From NCBI GenBank assembly GCA_026874595.1, contig CM049319.1:20387601-20451600 (forward strand): DNA of 64,000 nt. The letters run 5' to 3'. The position numbers and the translations under genes were made by a program. Source of the stretch: Sipunculus nudus. Lineage: Eukaryota; Annelida; Sipuncula; Golfingiida; Sipunculidae. Positions within the stretch are counted from its first letter, which is position 1, and each line of letters starts with the position of its first letter. A model generated the notes under the pieces. It saw nothing but the letters and a program-made list of their open reading frames with translations. It made no database searches and was not told the origin of the DNA. Below are positions 11,241 through 24,065 of this stretch, piece by piece.

Positions 11241-12899
11241 ATATGCAACACTTCACCCGTTCAACTCTGATTTAGGCGGATACAAGTAGTCGCTTGTCGA
11301 CTACCCGTATTCTAGTTCAAATCTGATAATAACATGTTTACTTCTGCAGGTGTAGATGATAATGGCTCAATGTTCCCTGTATGCAAAAATATGCATTAAT
11401 ATATAGGAATCATTTTAAGGATCCGTTCCATACTATACTAATTGGATACACATTTAATCTAGGAGGGGCCATTGCCCCGGATATGTGCACGATAAAGATG
11501 CCATCCGCCGTAGGGTCTAGACCATCCTTGTATCTAGATTTGTTGGTGTACAAGAACGTTTGCTTCTAAAAACAGATCGCAAACGAAACTGCAGAAAGAT
11601 TGACAGCATGACCATGGGACATCATCAAATCTGTAACTTCACAAGTATTTTTCATTATTTTAAGACATATCCCCCAGTAACATCTGTGATTCTAGAAAAA
11701 ATAGCTTATTGATAGAAACCCTTGTGGAACTAATGGACATAAGAAATCAAAGGGTTAGACCAAGAATATATTATTGACAAACTGAGGTTCAGATTATTAA
11801 AGACGCTTCACGTCTGGAGGGTAGGAGGAAAAATATATATACATATATAACTGCTGGAATACAGTGATGGGTGGTTGAAACATTCAAAGAAGTCTGAATA
11901 CTCACACAAATTTTAATAACAGCTGACTGTACATTTTAGTTTAATTTCAGGTGCTATATAATTGCTTATTCTATTTCTGGTTTTAACATATCTTAAGTCT
12001 AAGTTGATGACAGATACGTGGCATCTTGGAGGTCAAGGCTCATGCATAAAAAAAAATCAAACCTAAAATGTGAAACCATGAAAGCTTATATATAATTGCA
12101 AACAAAGATTGAACTTTGTTTCAAGGAGAGGCATCAATCCATGACCTGTGCAAAACGACAGTGAGGGTCGACCTTGAAACAAACAATTTCTCGTATCTTG
12201 TATTGTCCTTTTTGAGGGGGACAAAAAATTTGGCTGCTTACCACATATTACTCAGGAGGCTGTAGAACGTAACGTTACGTTGGAACATTACGAGATATGT
12301 GACGTCACAGATTCGATAACGAGGGCCCACGCTTTAGCTACTACGATACTTAAGGGAATTCAAAGAAATTTACGTTGTTTGCTTGTCTTAAAAATGTCTT
12401 AATGAAACGATATCTCGTATGAGTATATGCACGTGCTTCCGCAAAGTGTAACCACTGATAGCATTTTACTCCGTCAAATCTTTATTTTTTCTTCGACTGG
12501 TTTTCCGCGATATTAAAAGTAAGTCAACTTTAACACTACCGTTTGGAACGTTTTATATGAATTCTCTACTTTTTTTCCTTCTTTAAACACATTAATCAGT
12601 CAAAATGATTTCATTTAATGCTTATGACACCGTGAGGTACAAATATGCGTTAGATTCAGTGATAACTTAAATAAAATGTCTGCTCCTGTTATACAATGCT
12701 TTCCTTGTGTAGTCTGTCCACAGTACACCTTTACCATTCCATCATATTGACTTCAGTTGAAATAATAAATAAATAAGACGAAAGATTGACATTTTGTTTT
12801 AAAATAAGATTGATCATGTGAGCATAACATAATTATTCTTAACATTTTAAATATTTTTATTCGAAAGTAAACACATAGCCTTTAAACATCCAGGTGCCA
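11241..12899. other. No gene or clear repeat seen
   Basis: AT-rich unique-looking sequence. Short ORFs lack recognisable domains. Nothing beyond simple A/T runs could be supported. Confidence 0.5.
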
Positions 12900-13690
12900 G
12901 TGTGTCAGTTTAAAAAATGTCAAATCTGAGGAAATCCAAGCAAATACAGGTGCTCAACAGAGATGCTTTCTCTCACCAATATTATTAACTTTATATACCA
13001 GTGACTGCAGGGTAATCTCTGAGAGTTTTAAATTAATTAAATACGCCGATGACACGGCACTCATTAGCCTTTGTAATAATTCAGACTTAGATTATAGGCT
13101 AGAGGTACAAAGTTTTGTTGAGTGGTGTGACAATAACTTCTTAAAACTCAATGTTAGGAAGACAAAAGAAATGATTATCGATTTTAGGTTAAGTTACAAA
13201 AAACATGAACCTCTTGCCATAAATGGCCTAACCATGGAACATGTATGTGACAGAATACAAATATCTGGGTACAATAATAGATAACAAATTTACTTTTGAA
13301 GCTAATGCACATTTATAAAAAGGCAAATTTGAGATTGTTTTTCCTGAGAAAACTGTACCGGATAGTTGATGGGATAGGGAATGTTGATAGGAAAATAATG
13401 GAACTTTTTTATATGTCTGTGATTCAGTCAGTGCTACAGCATCCCAAAACAAACTCGGAAGAATTGTTCGTGCAGGGATAAAGTTGGGTCTCAAGAATGT
13501 TAAGCTGCTGAATGAACTCTATTGCTGCTGTGTCACACGAAAGGCAAAGTCTATCAGGGCTGATTCTACACATGAATTGTCTTGTTTTTATGATACCCTG
13601 AGGTTAGGCAAAAAGACTATGGACTGATCATTGCCGCTTAGCAAGATACAGGAAAAGTTACACTTAGTATTAGATTGTTAAATGGTACAG
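12900..13690 (+). pseudogene. 5'-truncated LINE reverse transcriptase fragment (CR1/L2-like)
   Basis: Conceptual translation across frames gives TGAQQRCFLSPILLTLYT, then FKLIKYADDTALISL with the YADD reverse-transcriptase catalytic box, VEWCDNNFLKLNVRKTKEMI (thumb entry), EYKYLGTIIDNKFTFEAN after a frameshift, IYKKANLRLFFLRKL and later NKLGRIVRAGIKLG..RKAKSIRADSTHELSCF. These are the ordered C-terminal RT landmarks of CR1/L2-type non-LTR retrotransposons. At least three frame changes and an internal deletion near 13440 break it. The 3' third is part of a 1.35-kb duplication and appears again at 15059. Confidence 0.88.
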
Positions 13691-14864
13691 AAAGCACTGT
13701 GATGCAAGTGATAGAGGAATTGTATATGTTTATGTAGTAAAGTTATTATAGTTAAAGTTATAAACTGCATATAATCGCTGTACTTGTCAGTGATATTACG
13801 TTTAGCAGCCTTGCTAGCCGCAGTGTGTCAATAGGTTGTTTCAAGGCACTGGCCGACTTATGATGTCATGCCAGATACGCTTGCACATTTCAGTCCTACT
13901 CCAGGTGATGGAATGCTCGACATGTACATTTCAAAAATGTATATTTCACTTAAAACAGTTGTTACAGGTGGCTCGATGTGCACTGACAGGCCCATTACAT
14001 AATGATTATTGTAGCAGAGATAAACAAAGTCAAATATGGACCGCAAAACTGCGAGTTTGTAATACATATTTCATTGTAATGAATCCTTTCATATTACGGT
14101 GGCTGATTTAGGACACAGAAAAAAAAATATTTATCTCGAGATCTCGAGATAACATCTCGAGATCTCGACATAGAATTTCGCAAAAAAAAATTTTGAGGAA
14201 GCAAAAAAAAAAAATTTTAGGAAGCAAAAAAAAAAAATTTAGGAAGCAAAAAAAAATTTTGTTAGGAAGCAAAAAAAAATTTAAGGAAGCAAAAAAAAAT
14301 TTTAGGGAGCAAAAAAAAAATTTTAGGAAGCAAAAAAATAATATTTAGGAAGCCAAAAAAAATTTTAGAAACGAAAAAAATTTTTTTTTAGGAAGCAAAA
14401 AAAAAAATATTCATCCTCATCATGATTTTTCTTCAGCAAAATGCTCTGCTTTGGTCTTAAAGTCGCTATTCACCTGCCTTATTTATAGAATCTTTGTAAT
14501 ACAGGATAACTCTGCATATACATATTAAAGAAGTGAAAGTAATCATAAACATAATCTAGGTAAACATAATCTATTAACCTTTCATAAAAATGAGCCAATG
14601 CCATGGGCAAAGGCGGTGTCTTTGTCTATATCCACGTTTTTTTATAACATGGGTCGGGGGGAGGGGGGGGGGGGGTGCAAAAATTGCCACCGATCGTAAT
14701 AGAAAGACGTCCGGCAGAAACATCTGGCTTCAATTCAGAGATTACAGATTTCTGTAAATGACAAATACTGCATTACTTCACATGCTCTAACGAATATCAA
14801 CTAGTGATCTTTCAATAACTCGGTTACATGTTTTTATCTGTATATTAACACTTGCTCAAGTGCC
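13513..14864 (+). repeat. Copy A of a near-identical 1.35-kb duplication
   Basis: Matches 15059-16410 at a constant offset of 1546 bp. The only length differences seen are one base each in an A-run and a G-run, which cancel. It includes the LINE 3' end, an A-rich minisatellite and a poly-G run. The 91-aa ORFs at 13836 and 15382 are identical between copies. Confidence 0.95.
14114..14410 (+). repeat. A-rich minisatellite (GGAAGCAAAAAAAAATTTTA) with XhoI/BglII-like palindrome
   Basis: About twelve units of roughly 20 bp built on GGAAGC + A-run + TTTA. They are preceded by the perfect 18-bp palindrome ATCTCGAGATCTCGAGAT at 14133-14150 and a second partial one. The whole block is copied at about 15660-15957 and, inverted, at 16470-16682, so it behaves as a mobile or amplified module. 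Confidence 0.85.
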
Positions 14865-15062
14865 ATTTTTGTCGGAAGTGGTTTTTATTAATAGTCATGA
14901 TACAAATATACTAAAAATAACACAAAACGATGCACCTGGTAAGAGAGGGAACACATACTAAGGGGAAATATAGCCATTTGTGAATTGTGGGTATAGGAAG
15001 TGATTTATGGAACTTTAAGTTAAGAATAATATGTTAAAAATATTTTATAAATATAGACTGAA
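14865..15062 (+). repeat. Segment B: ~200-bp copy of 18792-18992
   Basis: Identical by eye to 18792-18992 (offset 3930; starts GCCATTTTTGTCGGAAGTGG, ends ATATAGACTGAA). It is wedged between the two 1.35-kb copies. Junction microhomologies are GCC on the left and TGAA on the right. Confidence 0.93.
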
Positions 15063-16410
15063 CTCTATTGCTGCTGTGTCACACGAAAGGCAAAGTCTAT
15101 CAGGGCTGATTCTACACATGAATTGTCTTGTTTTTATGATACCCTGAGGTTAGGCAAAAAGACTATGGACTGATCATTGCCGCTTAGCAAGATACAGGAA
15201 AAGTTACACTTAGTATTAGATTGTTAAATGGTACAGAAAGCACTGTGATGCAAGTGATAGAGGAATTGTATATGTTTATGTAGTAAAGTTATTATAGTTA
15301 AAGTTATAAACTGCATATAATCGCTGTACTTGTCAGTGATATTACGTTTAGCAGCCTTGCTAGCCGCAGTGTGTCAATAGGTTGTTTCAAGGCACTGGCC
15401 GACTTATGATGTCATGCCAGATACGCTTGCACATTTCAGTCCTACTCCAGGTGATGGAATGCTCGACATGTACATTTCAAAAATGTATATTTCACTTAAA
15501 ACAGTTGTTACAGGTGGCTCGATGTGCACTGACAGGCCCATTACATAATGATTATTGTAGCAGAGATAAACAAAGTCAAATATGGACCGCAAAACTGCGA
15601 GTTTGTAATACATATTTCATTGTAATGAATCCTTTCATATTACGGTGGCTGATTTAGGACACAGAAAAAAAAATATTTATCTCGAGATCTCGAGATAACA
15701 TCTCGAGATCTCGACATAGAATTTCGCAAAAAAAAATTTTGAGGAAGCAAAAAAAAAAAATTTTAGGAAGCAAAAAAAAAAAATTTAGGAAGCAAAAAAA
15801 AATTTTGTTAGGAAGCAAAAAAAAATTTAAGGAAGCAAAAAAAAAATTTTAGGGAGCAAAAAAAAAATTTTAGGAAGCAAAAAAATAATATTTAGGAAGC
15901 CAAAAAAAATTTTAGAAACGAAAAAAATTTTTTTTTAGGAAGCAAAAAAAAAAATATTCATCCTCATCATGATTTTTCTTCAGCAAAATGCTCTGCTTTG
16001 GTCTTAAAGTCGCTATTCACCTGCCTTATTTATAGAATCTTTGTAATACAGGATAACTCTGCATATACATATTAAAGAAGTGAAAGTAATCATAAACATA
16101 ATCTAGGTAAACATAATCTATTAACCTTTCATAAAAATGAGCCAATGCCATGGGCAAAGGCGGTGTCTTTGTCTATATCCACGTTTTTTTATAACATGGG
16201 TCGGGGGGAGGGGGGGGGGGGTGCAAAAATTGCCACCGATCGTAATAGAAAGACGTCCGGCAGAAACATCTGGCTTCAATTCAGAGATTACAGATTTCTG
16301 TAAATGACAAATACTGCATTACTTCACATGCTCTAACGAATATCAACTAGTGATCTTTCAATAACTCGGTTACATGTTTTTATCTGTATATTAACACTTG
16401 CTCAAGTGCC
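15059..16410 (+). repeat. Copy A' of the 1.35-kb duplication
   Basis: Second copy of 13513-14864. It opens inside the LINE reading frame (NELYCCCVTRKAKSIRADST), so it has no upstream RT sequence of its own. It also contains the A-rich minisatellite and poly-G run. Confidence 0.95.
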
Positions 16411-16469
16411 TTGTATACAAGTAGCCTGTAGATAAAATGTTTATACGTCAAAGTGGCGTTATAAGTTCC

Positions 16470-16682
16470 CAAATTTCTTTTTTTTTTTGCTTCCTAATCT
16501 TTTTTTTTTTGCTTCCTTAAATTTTTTTTTTGCTTCCCAAAATTTTTTTTTTGCTTCCTAAAAATTTTTTTTTTTTGCTTCCTAAATTTTTTTTTTTTGC
16601 GAAATTCTATGTCGAGATCTCGAGTTGTGATCTTGAGATCAAGAGATAAATATTTTTTTCTGTGTCGTAAATCAGCCACCGT
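16470..16682 (-). repeat. Inverted diverged copy of the A-rich minisatellite module
   Basis: The reverse complement reads ACGGTGGCTGATTTA, GACACAG, an AT stretch, CTCGAGATCTCGACATAGAA, TTTCGC and then five GGAAGC+A-run units. This is the same order as 14095-14300 and 15641-15850. It is diverged from them (palindrome partly lost), so it predates the 1.35-kb duplication. Confidence 0.88.
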
Positions 16683-16689
16683 ATTCATA

Positions 16690-18791
16690 TACTAAAATTT
16701 TGATATTAAATAAATATGTCTTAGAAGGGCACAGGATAGGGTATTCATGATGTGTTTTATTCATTTTCAAATAAAATCAAGACTGGTAATTGGGTGCGGA
16801 AGAACAAGGCGCTAATAACTGGCCGCATATATTATTCTAACGATACGTTGTTAGTAAACCTTGTCTTGCAAATTCCTTGTAATTTATAGTTCGTGACCTC
16901 ATATTTATCACAATTAAAATATTGTTTATGAATTATTAATGTTTTCAATCTATAAATAAACAAAAGAAGACGTTAGTCAGATATTTGACAATGATTTTAT
17001 TTTTTAAAGAAAATTACCGAATGTGTATGAAGAGTACGGTTTAAATTCAAATTTTATATGTAAAGAAAATGATGGTCGCAAACGGATGGGAACGCGCATT
17101 ATCTATATAATTAATACGCAATTGGGTTTCCTTACCAAAAAAAATTCACCAGCTTCCGCTCTGATTTCGCCTTCAATATGCGCTATACGAATTCTCGGTG
17201 CGCTTTTCTAAGACATTTATTTCCGCTCGAATATTTTCTATTTTGCTGCATAATTAATAGTATTCATTTTTTGCCTCCATCAGCACCTCTCTTTCTTTTA
17301 TGGCATTAAGGCATGTCACTTTGTTTTGGAGGCGTTTTGAGGATTTTACTGCATTCATTTCGTGCTCATACTAATCCCATTCTAATTCTATACAGTTTCT
17401 CGAAAGATGACTGTGACTGTTTCGCTGGTGAATATTTGCCCAGCTTTCAAAATTGAACCCTTACGCGTGTTTTATTATCAAATTTAGCCATAAGACCTAT
17501 CACATACAAATTTTACCGTTCACTAAGTACCGATATAGGGTTGGGGGCGAAGTTTTTTTCGACCTAAAAATTTGGGAAAATTTGCGCTTAATGCCGTGAA
17601 ACCGAGCCGGATTATACATCGTGATGCTTTTTATAAAATACCCCAGATTGCATTACAAAATATATTTACATGAGAGATTCTATACCTATGTTGAGTTAGG
17701 CAAAATAAGGGGAGTTCTTTACGTGGTGGTGGTTTGGGAGGGGGGTAGGTGGTGGGCTTTCAGCATAAGTTAAGTATGTTTTACGGACATTCATATCACA
17801 TGTGATCCGCCTATATTTGTACTAAACGTTGAATACACTGGAAAATATCAAATACAAGTTGATGTACCAAAATTTATCAACTAATAAATTGGCAGAATCT
17901 TATGAAAGATTGCATTGGATTTACTTTACAGATAACTTTATTTATGATTCTAATGTTTCAGGTATGACTATTTTCATAAAAATTGCTCCAAAATCGATTA
18001 TAAAACAATCGTAACCTGTTGTAATTCTGAAATATGTATTTCATATTAGGATGTTTGTCCAGACTTTTTCATCCTTTCAAACCCATCCTTTGAATACACA
18101 AGTAAAACAATCCAGCTTGTCAAAACTGCCTAAAGATAAACAATTCGAAAAGTCCCCTTGCAGATAAATGCGTAACATAATAACTTAATTTAAAGGATAG
18201 GATAATACATTTTAATGTGATTTGGTGATATAAAATGACAATAGTTTGTGTTAGTGTTAGACGACCTTCCAAGTTCGTTCAAGAGCAATGATTGCATGGT
18301 CAAATATGGGTTCTCTTAACCATGAAGTTATCAACCCTTCATTGAAGACAATGATATTCTTAGAGGATCAGTCTGGTCAGAAGAAAATGCTCAATTGACC
18401 GAGTAGTCCTACCTATTCATCTTATAATCCATCATTGTAGATCACGTGATTGAAGAATATGGAGACGATTTGGTTAGAACTGATTGGGCACAAGATTTCC
18501 ATGAATTCTAATGTAGAGTGTGCTGCATGGAAAAATAGAATGAATCTTGTTAAAATCCACTGAACATTTCACACAGCCAAGGAATCGCTAAACTGCACTT
18601 CAAACTGATTTGAGGGAGTGCCGCAGAGATAGTGTGGCATGCAGATCAATATTTAGTTAATGTATTTGACCTAGGATATTGTAAAAAAATTGCCAACGGA
18701 GGCCTCAGAAGGCTGACTGCAGAAACCATTATGCCACTATGTGTTTTTTTTAAACTATATTTTTACACCAACGAATCATGCATTATAGTAA
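16690..18791. other. Segment C: unique-looking DNA without a gene
   Basis: No domain-bearing ORF seen. This 2.4-kb stretch separates the second 1.35-kb copy from segment B' and is missing between the first copy and its B. Confidence 0.5.
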
Positions 18792-18992
18792 GCCATTTTT
18801 GTCGGAAGTGGTTTTTATTAATAGTCATGATACAAATATACTAAAAATAACACAAAACGATGCACCTGGTAAGAGAGGGAACACATACTAAGGGGAAATA
18901 TAGCCATTTGTGAATTGTGGGTATAGGAAGTGATTTATGGAACTTTAAGTTAAGAATAATATGTTAAAAATATTTTATAAATATAGACTGAA
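18792..18992 (+). repeat. Segment B' (partner of 14865-15062)
   Basis: Same ~200 bp as 14865-15062, followed here by unrelated AAAATCACC. This copy is probably the original, because it continues on both sides into unique-looking sequence. Confidence 0.9.
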
Positions 18993-19485
18993 AAATCACC
19001 AAATTAATAATTATCAAAATTTGGTGAATACAGTATGGTTTATAAAAGACAAAAACTTTAGTATGTCCAAGCATATCTGTCAACAGAAATGTAAGGCATT
19101 TGGGCATGTAAGTACGGCTTGTTATCGATCCAGGTGTCGATAACAATCATTCACCTGTGTTCGGCGATTGATTAACAATATATTAATTAGGGCAGAATAT
19201 TGAAATATGAAAAAATTGATCTTCGGCACGAATTTATGTGACAAGTGGGTCTGTCATTTTAAGTCGCCCAATTCTAACAGTCAGAATAATAGTTGACAAA
19301 AGAAGAACTGCATTATCACGATGAACCTTTATGAAATTTTATATTTCATGTTTCAATATAGCAGGAGTTTATAACCTTATCTACAATATTAATGTTCTTA
19401 GAGCGTTGGGCGTGGAGACCAGTCCATAGGTTTGTGATCATTTTCAAACTATGCAGATATACGTACCAGTTTAGCATTTGAAGGT

Positions 19486-19555
<70 letters not shown>

Positions 19556-20393
19556 TCATATGCGAGTCATACTCAGTTTTTTAAATTTCCGTCAAATGAC
19601 CAGGTACACCTGTATCAAGAATTTTAAAAAGATCATATATAATGGCAACTCACATATCTTCATATCATAGTACTTCCTGTATGGACTATGGAAGGCTTTT
19701 TAACACGGTTGTTTGGTTATCACTCAGAGTCAGGGTAGGGGAGACTTATATGAATCCTTAACTTGTGAAGACTGAAGCATCGCACCGTAAACAAGTTAAA
19801 TGGGGTCATATTTGTGCTGGGTACCAGTCCAATATTTTGGCGGTACAGTCTGACTCTTATTTATTCTATAACAGAAGCAAACAATACAACCAAGGTCTTA
19901 GACCGACGTTTATACAGGAATTAATATAATATTTATGACATAGCAAGAATACTTATACATTCCTATTCGCTTAAGTGTTGCTACGGATGGCTTACTATTG
20001 TTAACAGGGGAAAAGACCAATAGATAATCCCTGTGCAGGTCGGTAACGTTATTGCCTGACGTGCGTATCCATACGACAAGTGTCATGCACTGTAAACACG
20101 AAAGTACGTCTAAACTGCAGGACCAACGGTAGGTTACATTCCCGTTTTTTCTCCCTATTTCTCTCCCCCCCCCCAAATCTCTTTCTCTTTCATTCTCTCT
20201 CTCGTATTTTTTTCTCTCATTATATTTCTCATTTCTGGTTATAATTAATCATTCTTGTTCATTTCATCATTTACTCTTTTCAAGTTTCCCACTCTTTTTC
20301 CTAGTTCATTTAACCTCTTCCTCTCCCTGATCATTAATATTTAAACAGAAAATGTTATTTTTCTAAGGTATTCAACATATTAATATATATATA

Positions 20394-20454
<61 letters not shown>

Positions 20455-21135
20455 GTATATATAGATATATCCTGTTTTAAATCCCATGTTAATTATAAAC
20501 GGTGTTATATATAAAATACATGTTTTCGTGTTTGAGATTCTCTCTCTGTGAATGTATACTTTTATTCAAGGTTTACTGAAAAGAAATCATCAGCAATATT
20601 TTGTTTTTTTCTACAGTTTCATCTCTGGTAACCTTTGACTTAGTCACGATTCCCCTGAAACACAAGGTGATTTATTAATTCCATATTAGTAGCTGATATA
20701 GGTAATTGATGCGATGTTGTCATTAAGACTTTCCATTGGGAACAAGAAAGAGATAAATCCCAGTACACCAGTATAAAAAAAAACATACGACATGAAATCT
20801 TACGATTTAAAAATTAAAACATGTTGTAAGTATTGCACAATGTAACAGTATGAGAGACAAGTGTTTCTCATCTATCCTTTATTTTCATGATTTCTTTATT
20901 TTAAAGATTTATCTTTAATTTAAGTGTACTCAAACGTCTATTAGGTGTCAACATAGTAAAACAGTAACACAGGAGATTTATTTAATATGTAATTTAAAAC
21001 TTTAAGTAATACGATCTATGTATTATGTGATTTACCGTATTGTCATTATGTATCACACATTTTGATTCTTCAAGAGGAATAGTGTCGTTTCAATCACTCT
21101 ATCATCTTTAATATTAAAATTTATTTTTCTTTCAG
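18993..21135. other. Gene-free stretch with microsatellites, upstream of the FkbM exon
   Basis: Contains (TA)n at 19489-19552, a C-run near 20166 next to CT-rich sequence, and (TA)n with a few TATG units at about 20383-20468. An upstream exon of the FkbM gene may lie here or further left but could not be identified. Confidence 0.6.
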
Positions 21136-22082
21136 TGATCCGCAGGACTTGTTCCTTATTCCTTCTGGGCTGCCTTGGATTTGCGGTAGTTGTGCCATTC
21201 ATCACATTGGTGACACATAGCGGCGAGGACAAAATAGGACAGCTGACAGTATTCCATTGGCGTGGACAGAAAAAACATACACATGCCCAGTGTATTCAAA
21301 CGCGTACTGCTCCTAAATTTCTTATATGTCTCCACAACGCCAGCCATGACAACTGCTTAAGGAACGTTCTTCTGAAAGAAGGACATTGGGAACAAAGAAT
21401 TTTTCGCGATATGCAGGAATTGTTACACCATGATCCGTCACTCGGGCTGATTGACATCGGGGCAAATATTGGGTACTTTACTTTGGGAGCCGCCGCTATG
21501 GGGCGCCAAGTGTTATCAGTGGAACCATATTTACCTAACATTCTCCTACTCGGCACAGCGATACAAATTAATAATTTTCAAGACAGAGTGATAGTTCTTC
21601 AGAATGCGGTGTCCAGTGAAAGGGGCGATGGCCAAATCTTAGAACATCCCAATAACCCGGGTGACACTAGGATTCATATCAACAACATGCCCTGTGTTGG
21701 TCAATCATGCGGTGAACACATATTGTCAAAAGCAAAGGTCACGGTCGTCTCCATGGACGACCTCGTGGAGGCGGTAAACTTTAAAAGAGCGGTGATTAAA
21801 ATAGACATACAGGGGCACGAGCACAGGGCTTTCATGCGTGCTGCCCGATTACTCGATGAAATATTTGTCCCAGTTATTTTCATGGAATGGGTTTTGTTTA
21901 CTGAACCTCATTTTAAATCTGGCGGCCATTTTAATTTAGAACACCGTTTGGTCATGTCCATGATAAGATTTCTTGCTTCGCGGAATTACCGTCCATTTGA
22001 ATGTCTGAATTCCTCAAAAGAACTGGATCAAAGACTCTGGAAATCATGGCCGGCAGATATTGTATGGAGATACCTTATATGA
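21136..22082 (+). CDS. FkbM-family methyltransferase, type II membrane anchored, terminal exon
   Basis: A 315-residue reading frame ending TGA at 22080-22082. FkbM-family enzymes are SAM-dependent O-methyltransferases. Residues 105-116 LIDIGANIGYFT are SAM motif I, 129-135 VEPYLPN the following acidic loop, and 222-229 KIDIQGHE the family's second hallmark. Residues 3-4 are Arg-Arg, followed by a hydrophobic span (about 6-27), so the protein is likely a Golgi/ER type II membrane protein with a lumenal catalytic domain; possible N-glycosylation sites are NAS (68) and NSS (292). The exon begins right after TTTCTTTCAG, so only TG of the first codon is here: an upstream exon ending in A would form a split ATG, or the protein has more N-terminal residues. 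The next in-frame Met (about residue 93) would lose the anchor. Animal FkbM-like proteins are mostly uncharacterised; the substrate is unknown. Confidence 0.9.
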
Positions 22083-22299
22083 GTGACTTACCCATCAATC
22101 ACGCGGACACATATTATAGTGAAGTAAAAGAGTTTCTAATGTACACTTATTTCTTGCTGAAGGTTTGTGACAACGAAACTTTTAATATATGTAGTCTGTT
22201 TATTTGACTCAACCCGCTGAGGGTGGGACACTTGGCCTCGGCTGGGTTAAGGTATTATAGTAGGGTCATCTGGAGCAATTTCTTCACTGTGGAGAGCGA

Positions 22300-22830
22300 A
22301 AGTTGGTTTCTCAGGGGATTTGTCTTTTATAGAGGTAGATTAAAAAAATTAAGCGAGGTCGTCCCTCGTGAAAGTGTCGGCGGAATCCATGAGAGCCCGA
22401 GATCCAAAATAGCCGCGATCCATCTTTTGAAATTTATTTTTTTCAATGGTTTGGCCTGCAATACTGTTTAGTATATGGATTATGTGATTCAAGGAATTTA
22501 TATTGGATGTCAACATTGCGATTTTATCTATAATGAACTTTAAATCTAAGATGGTCGACGATATTTAGCTAAGAAAGTTAATTCATCTCAAACTTGTCAA
22601 GCGGTACCTATTGTGAGCTCCATTAGGCCATGGATCTGGTTTGTCTGAATAGTAATTTGACAATATGGCGAGGGGATGTCTTTCTCAAAAGTGAGGGTGG
22701 AACCAGAGAAGCCCGAAATCCAAGATGGCCGCTCTTCTCCATTTGGCAATTATTGTTTTAATAATTATGCCTGCAGTACTTCTCAGTATATCGATTCTTC
22801 GGTTTCTGGGGTCGAGGAACTCATATGTGA
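22300..22830 (+). repeat. Two diverged copies of a ~300-bp repeat
   Basis: About 22370-22500 and 22685-22810 share GTGAGGGTGGAACC/GTGTCGGCGGAATCC, GAGA.GCCCGA.ATCCAA.AT.GCCGC and GCCTGCA.TACT..TCAGTATAT in the same order. They follow the FkbM gene and may lie in its 3' UTR. No coding potential. Confidence 0.7.
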
Positions 22831-23984
22831 TGTAAAATGTATTATTTGACCTGGTTTACCCCATGAACAATTTGACATGATCAATTGGATGTTATTACTG
22901 GTTCATATATGACCACCCTTATAAATATCACGGTGTGAAAGGAGAGGATTAAATTAGATGATTAAGATCTTTAAATTGCATTATTTTGAATCTATAAAAA
23001 TACTTAATATGCAGAATATTTTTTTTTATAACTCTATGGTTGTACAATCGTTTAAATTGACCGTATACCTACAATACTCTTGCTTCTTCAGTAATTCAGC
23101 AAGTGAGAAGCAGATTACTTTGAAAGTATTTTAAAAATAAGCAACTTTCAAAATACATTTGAATGAAAATCGCTGGTAAGTTACACGTGAAGTTTTTCAC
23201 CAGCTTTATATATCCATAGTGAACTACATTGAAATTAAACATTACAGGATAAAAGATAATAAGAATAAATATGATTATCAAAAAATTCCTATTAAACATA
23301 CTTAAATGCAAATATAAATATATTATAAAGAATCATACTCTGGTTCTGACGTTGACCCGGGTTTCAAAAAGTAGGAGTTTAATTAAAATAACCATAGGTC
23401 TAAATTCAAGGACTGAGACTTGTAACCGGACTCGATAGGCCTGGACCGAGACTTTCACTTGATATATATGCCATGGAATCGAATATATATATTACTTCGG
23501 ATATATCGTGCTCTTTGGTTCCCGCAAAGACAGCCAGATCCCCTTGATTTTCATATTAACAAAACAATATCCACGACATAAACGAACCACAGGAACAAAT
23601 ACTTTTGGCCTTTCTGAGCTAAATAGCGGTCGACATCTTCGAATGTAGGGCACGTCTCAAATCAATAAAACCACAAAAAAGTAAGTAAAATGGATCATTT
23701 TCTCGACGCACCCCCCCCCCCCCGAGAGTATCACAGCAAAAAAACATGGACAAGAAATAGTTTTTCACAATGGCAGGGAGTTGCCATTTTTATAGGTCGG
23801 GCTTTCACGTCTTCTCACCCTCACTTCATTAATATTTTACAAAAAAATTAGTTAATTTTCACGATTTGTATAAATACCGAGAGTTATAATAACTGATATA
23901 TACAATACTCCCCATGACTCAGATGATAGCAATCGGTAGTATATAGAAGTAAGTAAACAGGAAAAATGGCTAACATTGGACGAG
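22831..23984. other. No gene seen
   Basis: AT-rich sequence with a C-run at about 23710-23722. No recognisable ORF or repeat unit. Confidence 0.5.
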
Positions 23985-24065
23985 CAACAAAACCCTCTCT
24001 CATTGCCATGCTAGAAATCGAACCCGGATAGCTAGCTGAGAAAGCCAAGCTTGCTACCATTAATT
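23985..24065 (-). repeat. tRNA-like (SINE or tRNA pseudogene) fragment
   Basis: On the minus strand TGGTAGCAAGCTTGG resembles a pol III A box. About 30 bases on, GGGTTCGATTTC resembles a B box/T-arm. No convincing acceptor stem was found, so a SINE head or decayed tRNA is more likely than a working tRNA gene. Confidence 0.35.

Noticed and set aside
13836-15657. Identical 91-aa ORFs at 13836 and 15382 as a duplicated gene
   Set aside because: The identity reflects the whole 1.35-kb duplication, which also covers non-coding runs; the peptide has no domain and starts in LINE-derived or flanking DNA.
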